A stretch of 53,738 nucleotides of DNA. Source: Sphaeroforma sirkka. Taxonomy: Eukaryota > Opisthokonta > Ichthyosporea > Ichthyophonida. The position numbers were made by a program, and so were the translations under genes. Below, piece by piece: positions 34,527-44,604 of this stretch. How positions within the stretch are numbered: position 1 is the stretch's first letter; every line of letters starts with the position of its first letter. A model generated the notes under the pieces. It searched no databases and had not been told where the DNA came from. It saw only the letters and a program-made list of their open reading frames with translations. The DNA lies in contig LUCW03000848.1 of NCBI GenBank assembly GCA_001586965.3, positions 1 through 53,738 of the forward strand. Reading direction: 5' to 3'.

Positions 34527-35994
34527 TAGACTTCCAAGTCTCGTTGACAAATTCGCCCCCTCTATCACTATGAGCCTTCTTCGGGAATCGCTTCAACACT
34601 GCAAATTCAGTGTCCAGCAAGTGACGCATTGCAGCAGTCGCATCACTCTTGTGCTTCAGGCCCAAACACCAGTAGTGGTCCGTTGTATCGTCAAGAACTT
34701 GGAGACCGAATTGTTTTCCAGTGAGTGACGGTGTCTTCGAGGTCTCGAAGATATCTACGTACAGCTTCGATACCGGAACTTCCAGAACCACAGATTTACG
34801 TTTACCCTTCGACCGGACCAACTTGCGAGTACTTCTGGCCCGTGTCATCTTGCCTTGCACACAAGTTCTACAGAAGGGAAGCTTCTCGCCGCAACGTCTG
34901 GCAACTTTTCCCATTCCTGCGCAAACCATTGTCTCTTTCATCAGTTCCAAGCTTACATGGCCAAGTCTATGATGCCACATGAGCATATCTGCTTCACCAT
35001 CATCGGATGCCACAAGGGCCTTATCTTCATCGATAATCTTTGTACCCGAATATGCTCGGTTCACGGGTGACTTCAGATCCTTCAGGGAAACGATGTATAG
35101 CCCTTGTCTAACCGTTGCTTTCACCAAACCACCCTGCGGATCAAATAATGTGCAGTCATTCTTCTCGCACGTCGCCTTCCAGCCGTTCTTAACAAGCTGT
35201 CGTACGGATAAAAGTTGAACACCCGCCTTAGGAATGAGAAGAGCTAAACCAGTCTCAGGACAGCCGCGCAACTCGCCCTCACCATCTGCATGCAGTTTAG
35301 TGTTGCCAAGCCCGGTCAATCGCTTGTTAGAGGGTTTCACAGCAGACGGAGCATCCTCCAATACTACAATATGCTTGCTGGCACCTGTGTCAACCACAAG
35401 CTCGTTAGCAGATAAGACCAGATCACCCACGCCCAACAATGCATACGCCGATTGTTCGCTGATTATGTTCTCCAATTCAGCTTCAGCGATTGAAGTGACG
35501 GATCCATCCACAAGTAGATCATCCTCGGCAAAGGTGTCATCATCGTCGAGTGTAGCACAGTTATCTTCATCTCTAGCTGAGATAGAGCCATCCTGAACTT
35601 CATAAGAATCGGTGGAATCAGACATCAAGGCCGGCAAACCATCATCACTGTCGGAATCTCCATCATCACCGATCGCCATCAGTCCAAATCCGAAATAGCC
35701 ATTGTCATCATCATTCATCCTATCTAACTTCTGCGTCAACACGTCCAGATTGGCCTCCGTCTGGCGGTTCATTGCGGTAGCGATCTGGGCCAAGGCAACT
35801 GCAGGGTTATCAGTGTTACGGACGCATCCAAGACAACTGTCTTCAACGCTCTGGACAATCATGGAGTAGGCAATCTCCCTCTCACGGTCTGTAGCGGCAG
35901 TGAAGAGGGCCTTTTCCTTCAGCTTAGCTTCCATCTTCAACTTCCAGTTCGGGTAGCCGGTGGCATCCTTCAGTTTGGGCTCCACGTACTTCAT
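34527..35994 (-). pseudogene. Ty1/copia gag-protease-integrase with in-frame gag deletion, 3' truncated
   Basis: One open frame of 490 codons from MKYVEPKLKD at 35994. It follows the 20841 copy to KLDRM, then jumps in frame to the acidic linker NDDDNGYFGFG. This removes the rest of gag including both CCHC knuckles; a second smaller loss lies near 35610. Protease VVDTGASKH is intact (~35395). GAG-pre-integrase HHRLGHVS and CRTCVQGK, and integrase YVDIFETSK plus DRGGEFVNETW, are intact. The frame is cut at 34527 before the catalytic Glu. It remains open despite the deletion, so the truncation is recent. It could not assemble a particle alone. Confidence 0.88.
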
Positions 35995-36696
35995 CCTCTC
36001 GGTTTAGTGATCAGTGGTCTCTCTCTCTCTCAAATCGGCGTTCTCTAGTTCTCTCTCTCTCTCAAATCGGCGTTCTATAGCTCTCTCTCTCTCTCAAATC
36101 GGCGTTCTCTAGCTCTCTCTCTCTCTCAAATCGTCTCTCTCTCTCAAATCTAGCTCTCTCTCTCTCTCTCTCTTTTCTCTCTCTCTCAGGCATTCGAGTC
36201 CTTGGTCTCCAATATTTTCTAGCTTTAAGTCCCGTCCGCTGCTTCCATGTAAATTTTTCAACTCTGTGAAAGTGCTCTTTATTTACTTTTGTACTCCGTA
36301 TTCATACTATTTTTCGTCAAATTGAACGGGCCTTTCGGCTCGAAAATTTCCTTTGCCAAAGAAATTCCAACGGACGTGCGCGGTCTATTTTTAGATTCCA
36401 TCTCTAAAAATACAAACACAATTTCTTCAAATACACTTAAACTTCTAAGACTCATAACTCAATGAATATTCACTCAAACAACTTGAATAAGGTGTTATAT
36501 GAAAGGGAAAAATATTTCCTATCAAATAATACCTGTAACAAAATTACACGTATAATAGGTCAAGCACAATCGGCGTACGAAACACATTCGTAAACACAAC
36601 ATACAAAAACATACTTAGATAGTTGGTTCCTCGATGGACTAGGTCTGAGTCCAACACTTAAACATCATTCACCTTTGACAATATGATTTTTCTACA
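35995..36696 (-). repeat. Copia leader with expanded CT/AAATCGGCG tandem units, primer site and 5' LTR
   Basis: LTR 36248-36696 (449 bp) runs from TGTAGAAAAATC to TTTACA on the minus strand. The leader 36000-36230 contains four or more repeats of a unit made of CTCTCTCT, CAAATCGGCGTTCTCTAG; other copies have one or two. The candidate primer site follows the LTR. Confidence 0.85.
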
Positions 36697-37747
36697 TAAC
36701 CAAGTTATCCCTACTACATCAGTTGTGCGGTGTGGCATCGGGCAGCCTCCAACTTTGCTCCAAAACAGAATTGCGGATGACAACCTCACCCTTCTTGATA
36801 TCAAGTTTAAAAGCACTTAGACTTACTACTACGAGTATGAGCCAACTTTATCCCACACAATGGCACACAAGTTTTAGCTCCCACCCAATGGCAGAGATGT
36901 TTTGTATCCATCGTCGCAAATTAACATGCATCCATCGCCCCGAGCTTCGCGACAGTTCGACAATCTTAACTTTCCTTCGATCTTCCCAGAACTTCTCCAA
37001 CGAATATGAAGCCTGATGTGCATATAGACATAGAATAGTTTACCCAAATTGAATTAACATTATCCATATAGCGGTGACAGTAAAGAGTTAAGAGAAAGCT
37101 GTATGGGGCGCTGCAAGTACTACTGATATGTGGATCGGCGTCGACTTCGAGTATAGTGGAAAAGTTATGCCTAGTGATTTTGATGTACTCGATGGCATGA
37201 TGAATGTCACGAGTAATCGTAGTGGTAACGCGTGGCTCCTTCGGAAACAAAAAACTAGTGGGGATATGCCCCGTAGGTGGTCAACGTAATGTCATGGCTG
37301 GAGAATGGGTATGTATACGTTAGGCCGGAGATCATTAAAGAAGCTCGGGAGTGAATGTGGCGCACTGTCTATAGATATTCATTCTGATTGACTGATACAA
37401 CCTGATGCCGAAGCGAGTGCCAAAGCAGGCAACTATAAACTGGTTCCTCCTGACACTACAGCAGTGATGGGCACTACTACTTATGGTCTAGTAAAGCATA
37501 GTTGCAAGCATCCCTCGACGTAAAAAATTCACTCGCAGAATAAAAGTTGCCTGAAGGCGGCAATACTAAGTCAAACACAAAAACAAATTCTTGCCAAAGA
37601 AGCTCGGGGTAGTAGATTTTTGGCACCTAATAGGCAATGAGCGACGCTGCGGACGGAGTGATATTCTTAGATAGTTCATTCAAACTAGAACGACACGACC
37701 GGGCATATTACACCTGGCGTTGATACAATAGCTTAGAGAGTACATGG
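36697..37747. other. Unassigned sequence between copia LTR and gypsy LTR
   Basis: No recognisable gene. Short open frames on both strands (for example 36966-37250 minus) lack motifs I can identify. It is probably the target DNA or a decayed element into which the copia at 36696 and the gypsy at 37748 were inserted. Confidence 0.4.
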
Positions 37748-37973
37748 TGTAGTAAGTATACGCGAGATAACTGTATCTCAACGTTCTCCCTCCTCAGGGA
37801 GGGGGACGTTGTTCATTTATTAGTAATTATAAACAGTAATCCTAAAATGACTGACTCTTAAATGAAAAACCCTAAAACCCAGTTTATCAGATTATTCTGA
37901 TAAACTGTAAAACTTGTAATAAACCTAAAATAATCAAATAAATCTAAGTACTTGTATTCTGACTGAAGCACTG
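37748..37973 (-). repeat. Gypsy 3' LTR-like segment
   Basis: It matches 41511-41754 nearly base for base apart from a ~28-bp indel after CTCTTAAATGA. It contains two hairpins: CTCCCTCCT/AGGGAGG near 37788, and the perfect stem CAGTTTATCAGA/TCTGATAAACTG with a TTAT loop near 37885. Confidence 0.75.
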
Positions 37974-38023
37974 AACAAATCAGTGTGCCAGTTTCAGAGA
38001 TGATAAGAATAACATAGTACCTT

Positions 38024-38155
38024 ATGTGCTGGCATTATCCTCGAGAGCTAGAGCATTGTGCTGGCATTTATCCTCGAGAGCTAGAGCATTGTGCTGGCAT
38101 TTATCCTCAGAGAGCTAGAGCATTGTGCTGGCATTTTACCTCAGAGAGCTAGAGG
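38024..38155. repeat. Four tandem copies of a ~33-bp unit
   Basis: GTGCTGGCATT, then TATCCTC, GAGAGCTAGAG and CATT recurs four times with small changes, in the 3' untranslated part of the gypsy element. Confidence 0.9.
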
Positions 38156-38369
38156 ACCCGATGTATACGTCTCGAGCGACCCGTCGTGTTTGAATTCTTG
38201 AAGCTACTGTTCATCTGTATCAGCATATAGGAGTTTGGCAAGTACAATATAGGACTGTACTTGTGTCGGAGAAAAAACTGCCAGTGACAGAAACCGTGCA
38301 AACCATTAACCCGCTGTTTCAAAACAAACCCCAAGGAGTTGTTTGATTGATTTCGCTGTTTTATACTCC

Positions 38370-38535
38370 GAAGCTAGAGTGGCTCATTTAACCTCGTGAG
38401 CTTGAGCCGCTGACGATTTACCCTCGCGAGCTCGAGTGCTAACCGTTTATTCTCGCGAGCTCGAGTGGCTGGTTTATACTCGGGAGCTAGAGTTGCTGGT
38501 TTATGCTCCAGAGTTTGAGCTCGATATCCGAGAAC
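38370..38535. repeat. Five to six tandem copies of a ~30-bp unit rich in CTCG/GAGCTCGAG
   Basis: The word CTCGCGAGCTCGAGTG and variants (CTCGTGAGCTTGAG, CTCGGGAGCTAGAG, CTCCAGAGTTTGAG) recur every ~30 bp. Each unit contains a short inverted repeat. It resembles the unit at 38024-38155 (CTCGAGAGCTAGAG), so both sets probably share an origin. Confidence 0.85.
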
Positions 38536-38558
38536 AAAGTTATATTGAAGATAAAGTA

Positions 38559-40735
38559 TTAGAGCCGTGCACGTTGGCGCTTACGTGTCCGTGTCTGCGA
38601 AGCTTTGTGGTAGGCCGTGATATCGTTGGCATCATCAAAAGCTTCTGCCGTTTCCCACGTTGGTTCGCCTTCTCGCCATCTCACCAGGTATTCCAACTTC
38701 CCCGTCTCATCATTCGTACGGTGTGTGATAATATGGCGAAACTCAACTCCTCCTTCGGTCCATAAGTCTTTGTTAATTGGTGGGTCTGTGCGTCTATGCA
38801 CTAAACGGAGGAGTTCCACCCGTACCGGTTTGTTCTTGAATTCTGGTGAGGCGGAACCATCTTTGTTCGCTAACTCATAGCATAGACCGTGTCTAGCTTT
38901 GACTACATATGGTCCAAACAATGGCCGCATAGCCTTCGTTGTTCGGCCTTCTGATCGTACCATGACCACATCTCCTTCGTCGAAATGTACTAAGTCGTGA
39001 GCATGCAGGCGGTCAAATGTCGTCGTAAGCTTGCCTGTATACTTCTTGGTAATGCAGTGGAGGGTCGGCAATAAAGTGTCCTGTAACTGGTCTAATCGTT
39101 GTGCCCAGGTGTCATTCGTCATCGGCTGAGAATCCGGTAACTTGTCCGTGAAATCGGCGAACGGAACATGGTGGCGGCCAAAGTATACGCTAAACGGTAC
39201 ACTCTTATGGCGGCGGAATATCCGAAGGTTCTGGTATAGCATCGTAAACGGAAGGAGTTCGTCCCATCGAAGGGGAACTGCCTCACAGCATTGTCAAGTA
39301 GAACGTGTAATCTCCTTGTGACGTCGTTCTGCCGCGCCCAGCACTTGGGGTCGATATGGTGGAGACACCTTATGTAGCATCCCCACTTCCTGGACCAGAA
39401 GCTCCACTATCTTGTTGGTGAAATCCTTTCCCATGTCTGTTTGGATTTTACGGGGGAAGCCATGTTTGCCAAAAATCTCTATGAGTGTCTGTGTCGTGGT
39501 TTCCTTTATCTTGTCCGGTGTGGCTCGAAGGATAGAATAGCCTGTGGCGATGTCTAAGACGTGAAGAATATAATTGTTCATGCGTCTGGACTCCAGTGGC
39601 ATCGGGATGTAGTCCACTTGAATATGGTCCCACGGGTAGCGTGCATCGATGCTAATCATCGGGTGGAAACCTTTACAAAGTGTATTCTGTCCCAAACATG
39701 TGCCACATTGCCGCTTAACCTCTGTGGCTAACTCAAGTGCCCCTGGACAAACGTGACCGTTCTGACGAAGTTGTTGGACTGTGTCCGCCGCCCCATGATG
39801 TCCTTGTTCGTGTTGCGCTTGCGTGAGTTGCGTACGACGCTGTTTCTCCGCCGGACTCGCTTGTACAAACGCCGGTTGACCATCTGCATCTGCCATTGCC
39901 ACTGAGATTTCTCGCGCTGTGTCTAAGCACATGACATATTTTGTATGCTTTGGCTCTGCATAACCAAGTCGCTGTGGAAACAGCGGGTCCAGTTTGAATC
40001 CATTGGGAGGATCCACCCGTGCTAATACGGTATGACCCCATGGTGTCTTCCCACATGCGTACTTAGCGTACTTGAGGAACGTGTGTGGTGTCCGTGGTAC
40101 CAGCACCGGTTCTGTCTGCAATAACTGCTTGAACAGGTCGAACCATGGTGCTCTTGGTACCCATGGTAGACATACTGTGGCCCGTGCGCCGTAGGCTCGT
40201 ATCTTGCGTAACATCCTGTGTATCTGTTCCCAAGGCGGGTTCATCCATCCATCGACTATCAACCAGTCGTGGGCAAACGCTCCTTCTCCATCATCCTTTG
40301 TCCAGAACCGAGGAAGCTGAGCGTTGGTTGGGTCCGCAAATACATCTATGTCATTCGGTCCGAAGTGTTGTTGCGCTTGTTCAAAGTAACTAGGGAACAA
40401 CTGCCAGCCGTCTGTATACATTATTTCGAGTTCGCCCTGCTCCGCTGTCCCCTCGTGTACACTACTTAACATGTCCGGGAGCAATTTGTCTTTCCTGGTA
40501 TATGCGATATGGTAAAGTTGAATGGCGCGATGATATGATGCCATCTCTGAAGCATCGAATTAAGCTTGAGCTGTGTGTTCATATACACAAGGGCCTTGTG
40601 GTCCGTGAAGATCGCAAACCGTTGCCCATCCAAGTATTCCCTGAAATGTGTCAGTCCATATACCAATGCCAGTAACTCCTTCATAGGTGTGGCGTAGTTC
40701 TGTTGCGCATGGTTCAGAGTCTTACTAAAGAACAT
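38559..40735 (-). pseudogene. Gypsy pol: RNase H, N6-adenine-methyltransferase-like, integrase (D,D35E), chromodomain
   Basis: Best copy of the domain order. RNase H C-terminal part: ATPMKELLALVYG and FTDHKALVYM to ISHIPGK (~40490); a one-base frameshift follows. The 416-codon frame 39294-40544 then holds the methyltransferase-like domain at residues ~62-180: DIDVFADPTNAQLPRFWT, NPPW at 102-105, ARATVCLPWVPRAPWF, and ACGKTPWGHTVLARV. The integrase HHCC region follows (His 245 and 249/250, Cys 280 and 283), then the core with Asp 311, Asp 370 and Glu 406, spacing D-35-E. A single TGA at ~39296 separates it from the next frame, which continues in register into a GPY/F module and a chromodomain (EYLVRWREGEPTWETAEAF, ~38680). 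In known chromoviruses the chromodomain steers integration to histone marks. The methyltransferase role is inference; in DIRS elements such a domain is known, in gypsy I do not recall it. Confidence 0.85.
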
Positions 40736-40765
40736 TAAGTAATGTTTCTTACCGTCGACCCATTG

Positions 40766-41220
40766 TGTGAATTTTTCAACTCTGTGAAAGTGCTCTTTAT
40801 TTACTTTTGTACTCCGTATTTATACTATTTTTCGTCAAAATTGAACGGGCCTTTCGGGTCAAAAATTTCCTTTGCCAAAGAAATTCCAACGGACGTGCGC
40901 GGTCTATTTTTAGATTCCATCTCTAAAAATACAAACACAATTTCTTCAAATACACTTAAACTTCTAAGACTCATAACTCAACGAATATTCACTCAAACAA
41001 CTTGAATAAGGTGTCATATGAAAGGGAAAAACATTTCCTATCAAATGAAATGACACCTGTAACAAAATTACACATAAAATAGATCAGACACAATCGGCGT
41101 ACGAAACACATTCGTAAACACAACATACAAAAACATACTTAGATAGTTGGTTCCTCGATGGACTAGGTCTGAGTCCAACATTTAAACATCATTCACCTTT
41201 GACAATATGGTTTTTCTACA
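40766..41220 (-). repeat. Solo copia LTR inside the gypsy element
   Basis: Full-length family LTR with no adjacent copia body. Flanks are CATTG on the left and GTCTT on the right, not a target duplication. It therefore probably marks a deletion between two insertions rather than a simple solo LTR. Gypsy RNase H lies on one side and gypsy gag start on the other. Confidence 0.85.
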
Positions 41221-41381
41221 GTCTTGAGACCTTCCTTGTTGACCCTGGCTAATGTTCTGCCTGATTGGAATGTTCGCTCTTCGGTTTCACTCGTATTAGT
41301 AGATTCTTTCTTCATCCTCGTCGTCCACACGTCGTTAATCCAACGACCGGATAATCTAAATCGTTCATTTTGATGCGACAT
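41221..41381 (-). pseudogene. Gypsy gag N-terminal fragment
   Basis: ATG at 41381, MSHQNERFRLSGRWINDVW, an Arg/Lys/Thr-rich start in the position expected for gag, about 130 bp inside the 5' LTR. It is cut by the copia LTR at 41220. The gag assignment rests on position only. Confidence 0.4.
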
Positions 41382-41510
41382 TCTCTGTTCGCATTGTCTT
41401 TCAATTGTTATACTTATAACAAAAATATGTGCCAGCTACTGACTAATTCATATTCTGTAGCTTTCTCTGTAATTACTAATAAACTAACAACTTCTATGGT
41501 AAGTTAAAAA

Positions 41511-41754
41511 TGTAGTAAGTATACGCGAGATAACTGTATCTCAACGTTCTCCCTCCTCAGGGAGGGGGACGTTGTTCATTTATAAGTAATTATAAACAGT
41601 AATCCTAAAATGACTGACTCTTAAATGAGTCATTAGTCATGTGCTGTAAAACAAGCAAAACCCTAAAACCCAGTTTATCAGATTATTCTGATAAACTGTA
41701 AAACTTGTAATAAACCTAAAATAATCAAATAAATCTAAGTACTTGTATTCTGAC
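41511..41754 (-). repeat. Gypsy 5' LTR-like segment
   Basis: Partner of 37748-37973, with the same two hairpins and an extra ~28 bp. No convincing TGG-starting primer site is seen inside its inner border at 41510. Confidence 0.7.
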
Positions 41755-42975
41755 CACAATGGGATTGACTTGCGCTTTGTTCGCCATTTGTCAACCGGTA
41801 CGACAGGCACATACAAAACACAATGTAATTACTGCTGAAGACTTGCAGGGGAATATATATACCCTTGATATATGCTCATCTTGTGAGATGCAAACACACC
41901 CTTCCTTCATCGGTGAGCAAACAGTGACCGCTACGTCAATTTGAAAACACGTACGTGAATTTACAGAAAAACTCCAAAGTGTAAATAACCGGGTCGTTGT
42001 ATTCAAAAGCAAGTAGGACTTTGATCTGGTTGCGTTGAGTATAAGCGTGTGTTTTTGTTGTTGCTAAATAAACAAAGGTATATTCAAAATCGATACACAC
42101 ATTAATATACACATGGAGACTTAGAGTACAATTCTGCTACTTATTTGAGTACACCTAAAACTATATGTACATGCTGAGATTTGGTAGCAATTCACTTGTG
42201 ATGTGGGCACATACGTAAAATGGAATGTGTATACATATAAGCAAATTTCCCTTGAATATCGATTAAGTAGAATCTAATGCGAGAAAGTATAGCCAACCAA
42301 CAAACACTCGAATAATCGCGTGCTAGTGTAACATAAAGAACCATAAACTACAACTTGGCTAAAGGGCATGATTACACGCTAACAAGCATATAATAAATTC
42401 CAGTTTCTGCGCGAGTACACTTGTTCATCATTTTACACAATTGTATGCCGAAAAATGTGTTTCATTATTATCTTAGCGCGAAGTTAGTGATAGTATACAC
42501 ACTTAATATCAACTGTATCTGCAACGTAAGTAAGCACAGCTATATACAAACATCTACTGGTGCGTTCATGCTAGTGATTCCGAAAACGATAATCTGGGGG
42601 TTTAGAAATTCAATATATATGACAGTTCGTATTCTCCAAAAAAATAAAATGCACCATTGTAATGTTAGGGCTGTACTAAACACATCTGTCAGTCACATAT
42701 TCTTGGCTATGAGAATGTATAAATTCGCAGTCCAGAAGAATTTCTAACAATCTGAAGTGAGATATTACATTTCGTGGCTCATTTAGAACCCATGAAGAAT
42801 TTCAAGACCCTCTAGCCCAAGAGGTTGACAGCGATCAAACCCGGAGTATCAAAATATGTAGCTGTCACACTATATGTGCTCTGTTTATTCGTGATATAAA
42901 AACATACATTTAACATATTATTCTGCATATTATTGTGTATGTTCTGCTTGTCATACCACAGGGCGGTCAAGGTCA
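41755..42975. other. Intergenic, no gene recognised
   Basis: AT-rich, with short open frames only. It marks the transition from the transposon nest to the gene cluster. A consensus-like acceptor (CCACAG) at 42956-42961 precedes the first exon I can read of the gene to the right, so an upstream exon may hide here. Confidence 0.4.
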
Positions 42976-44569
42976 ATGTTCTCGTACTCGAATACTATGA
43001 CATTCGTGAAAAAAATCTTGCCAATTAATCATGTGGTAAATCTCGACGATGAGGACGGATATTATGAGGGTTCCAAAAGATTTCCTAGCCTACGGAAGTG
43101 AGATAATTATGCAAAGACACGCAGATATGCATACTATGTTTTAACTTCCAATACAATTATGACCTTTGTATATGTATACTTTGTACAATTCTACAAAGTA
43201 TACATAGCTACGGATTAGATATACCTCGAGTCTACTCCCAAACAGTCACGAAATGCAAACGTCTGCAAAATATTTATGATATACAATTAGCCTTATTTGT
43301 AGATATATCTATTCTTTCCACATCAAGACACCGTAACATACGGTCGATATCCAAAATATTTATTCGAGTCTGAAAAGTATGAAGACGAGAATAGTGACTA
43401 CATATACACACGTGCACAGTTTTAATCCTAGATATGCTCTTGAATTAATTGCAGATACCAATTATTTACTAGAATAGAATCTTGTACAGTACAAACCGAA
43501 GAACGTACATACTAAAAACGATGATGAAATAAGCCATAAGCCCACATGAACATTTCCAAATAAACACAGACGCCACTGCTCCCAAATTATCGCACGACAA
43601 AATATGGATGTTAGTGGAACTGTTTTCGTCCAAGAAATGACCATGCATAAGAGTCTCCATTTCGTAATCATTTCCAACTATGTTTTGGTCTATATGATTT
43701 GACTATCGAATATTTTGGTAATACCAATTTCGGTACGTTCATAAATTCATTATGTATACGGGGGAAACATGTATTCAAATTACACACTAAGCTATAAATG
43801 GTAACACATTATACCCAAATACTTGTAAAGTGTGATCGTGTCTATCAGCTCCTGGAATCAGCTATGCTACACATAGTATATATATATATATATATATATA
43901 TCAGTTCTGCATCAGACAGTACAATGAAAAGTGTGTATACAGGCAACCTGTTGAATGCGGATAACTACTTGCTTCTAAACGGTAAGATTCTATGATCCTC
44001 TACACTCGTCGGCAACTTACTAACATTATACGTTTAGTCACTGGTTTGTGCCCCTGCGATTAGATAATTCTTGAACGAAACTGGTGGAGCATGACTTTTA
44101 GTTTTTGCACAAGTATATTTGCATTGTTATCTACATGCTGAATATTCACTGCAGTAGTACGCGAAATATACGCAGACACCAACATACCCAGGTCTTAAAC
44201 GCACATTTTCATACCCAATTTTATATAAAATGTGCAGATATGTGGGGATCCTGATCAAGAATACATACGCACTTATACATATAGCCAACCCAGGAGAAGA
44301 CTAGGCACGAGTTTTTTATTTGTGATACTGGCTATTTGTGTTCGTTGATGTTTATTTTATAATATATAAATAAAAGATATTGTACATGTTTAGATACAGA
44401 CAAATGCATTGGAATGTCACCACGTGTGATTGAGAACAACTCAACTTATATCTCAACTTTTGCTGATATTCGTAAGTTTTATACCGTGAAGGACATACGC
44501 GAGTACCCGTGTCTTGGTACCTCTATCCCGTCCAGCATTCCTCAAGGACAGAACACAGACCTTGCATAG
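42976..44569 (+). CDS. Unrecognised small spliced gene
   Basis: Three exons are proposed: 42976-43097 (coding may begin further upstream, since an acceptor ends at 42961), 43905-43981 and 44394-44569, stop TAG at 44567-44569. Donors are GTGAGA and GTAAGA; acceptors are TATCAG (after a TA tract) and TTTAG. Phases join across both introns, giving Asn and Asp at the split codons. The product is about 124 residues if ATG 42976 is used. Segments include NLDDEDGYYEGSKRF, TGNLLNADNYLLLN and MSPRVIENNSTYISTFADIR. No signal peptide, transmembrane segment or known domain is apparent. It ends 35 bp from the convergent ZNF277 stop. Support is splice-phase consistency only; the first intron (~0.8 kb) may contain a missed exon. 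Confidence 0.5.
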
Positions 44570-44604
44570 AGATTTATATTTTACGACCATTGTCACTATC
44601 GGGA

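Larger units (their letters stand above)
37748..41754 (-). mobile_element. Ty3/gypsy chromodomain element with methyltransferase-like domain (LTR to LTR)
   Basis: Two matching LTR-like segments (37748-37973 and 41511-41754) flank a minus-strand body. From 5' to 3' it holds a gag start at 41381, a copia LTR replacing or interrupting the middle (40766-41220), RNase H, methyltransferase-like domain, integrase and chromodomain (38559-40735), and a 3' region with two sets of tandem repeats. RT and protease are absent, so a large internal deletion coincides with the copia LTR. No target-site duplication is evident at the outer ends. Confidence 0.75.

Noticed and set aside
36723..37250. Coding sequences between copia and gypsy LTRs
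   Set aside because: Short frames without any recognisable motif on either strand.
38024..38535. CRISPR array
   Set aside because: Units are directly adjacent tandem repeats without unique spacers, in a eukaryotic retroelement.
38436..38765. Plus-strand ORF over the tandem repeats and chromodomain
   Set aside because: It is antisense to the gypsy chromodomain frame, whose motifs are clear.
43315..43426. Possible exon of the unrecognised gene (open 37 codons)
   Set aside because: No acceptor gives a phase compatible with the previous exon; the length is within chance.
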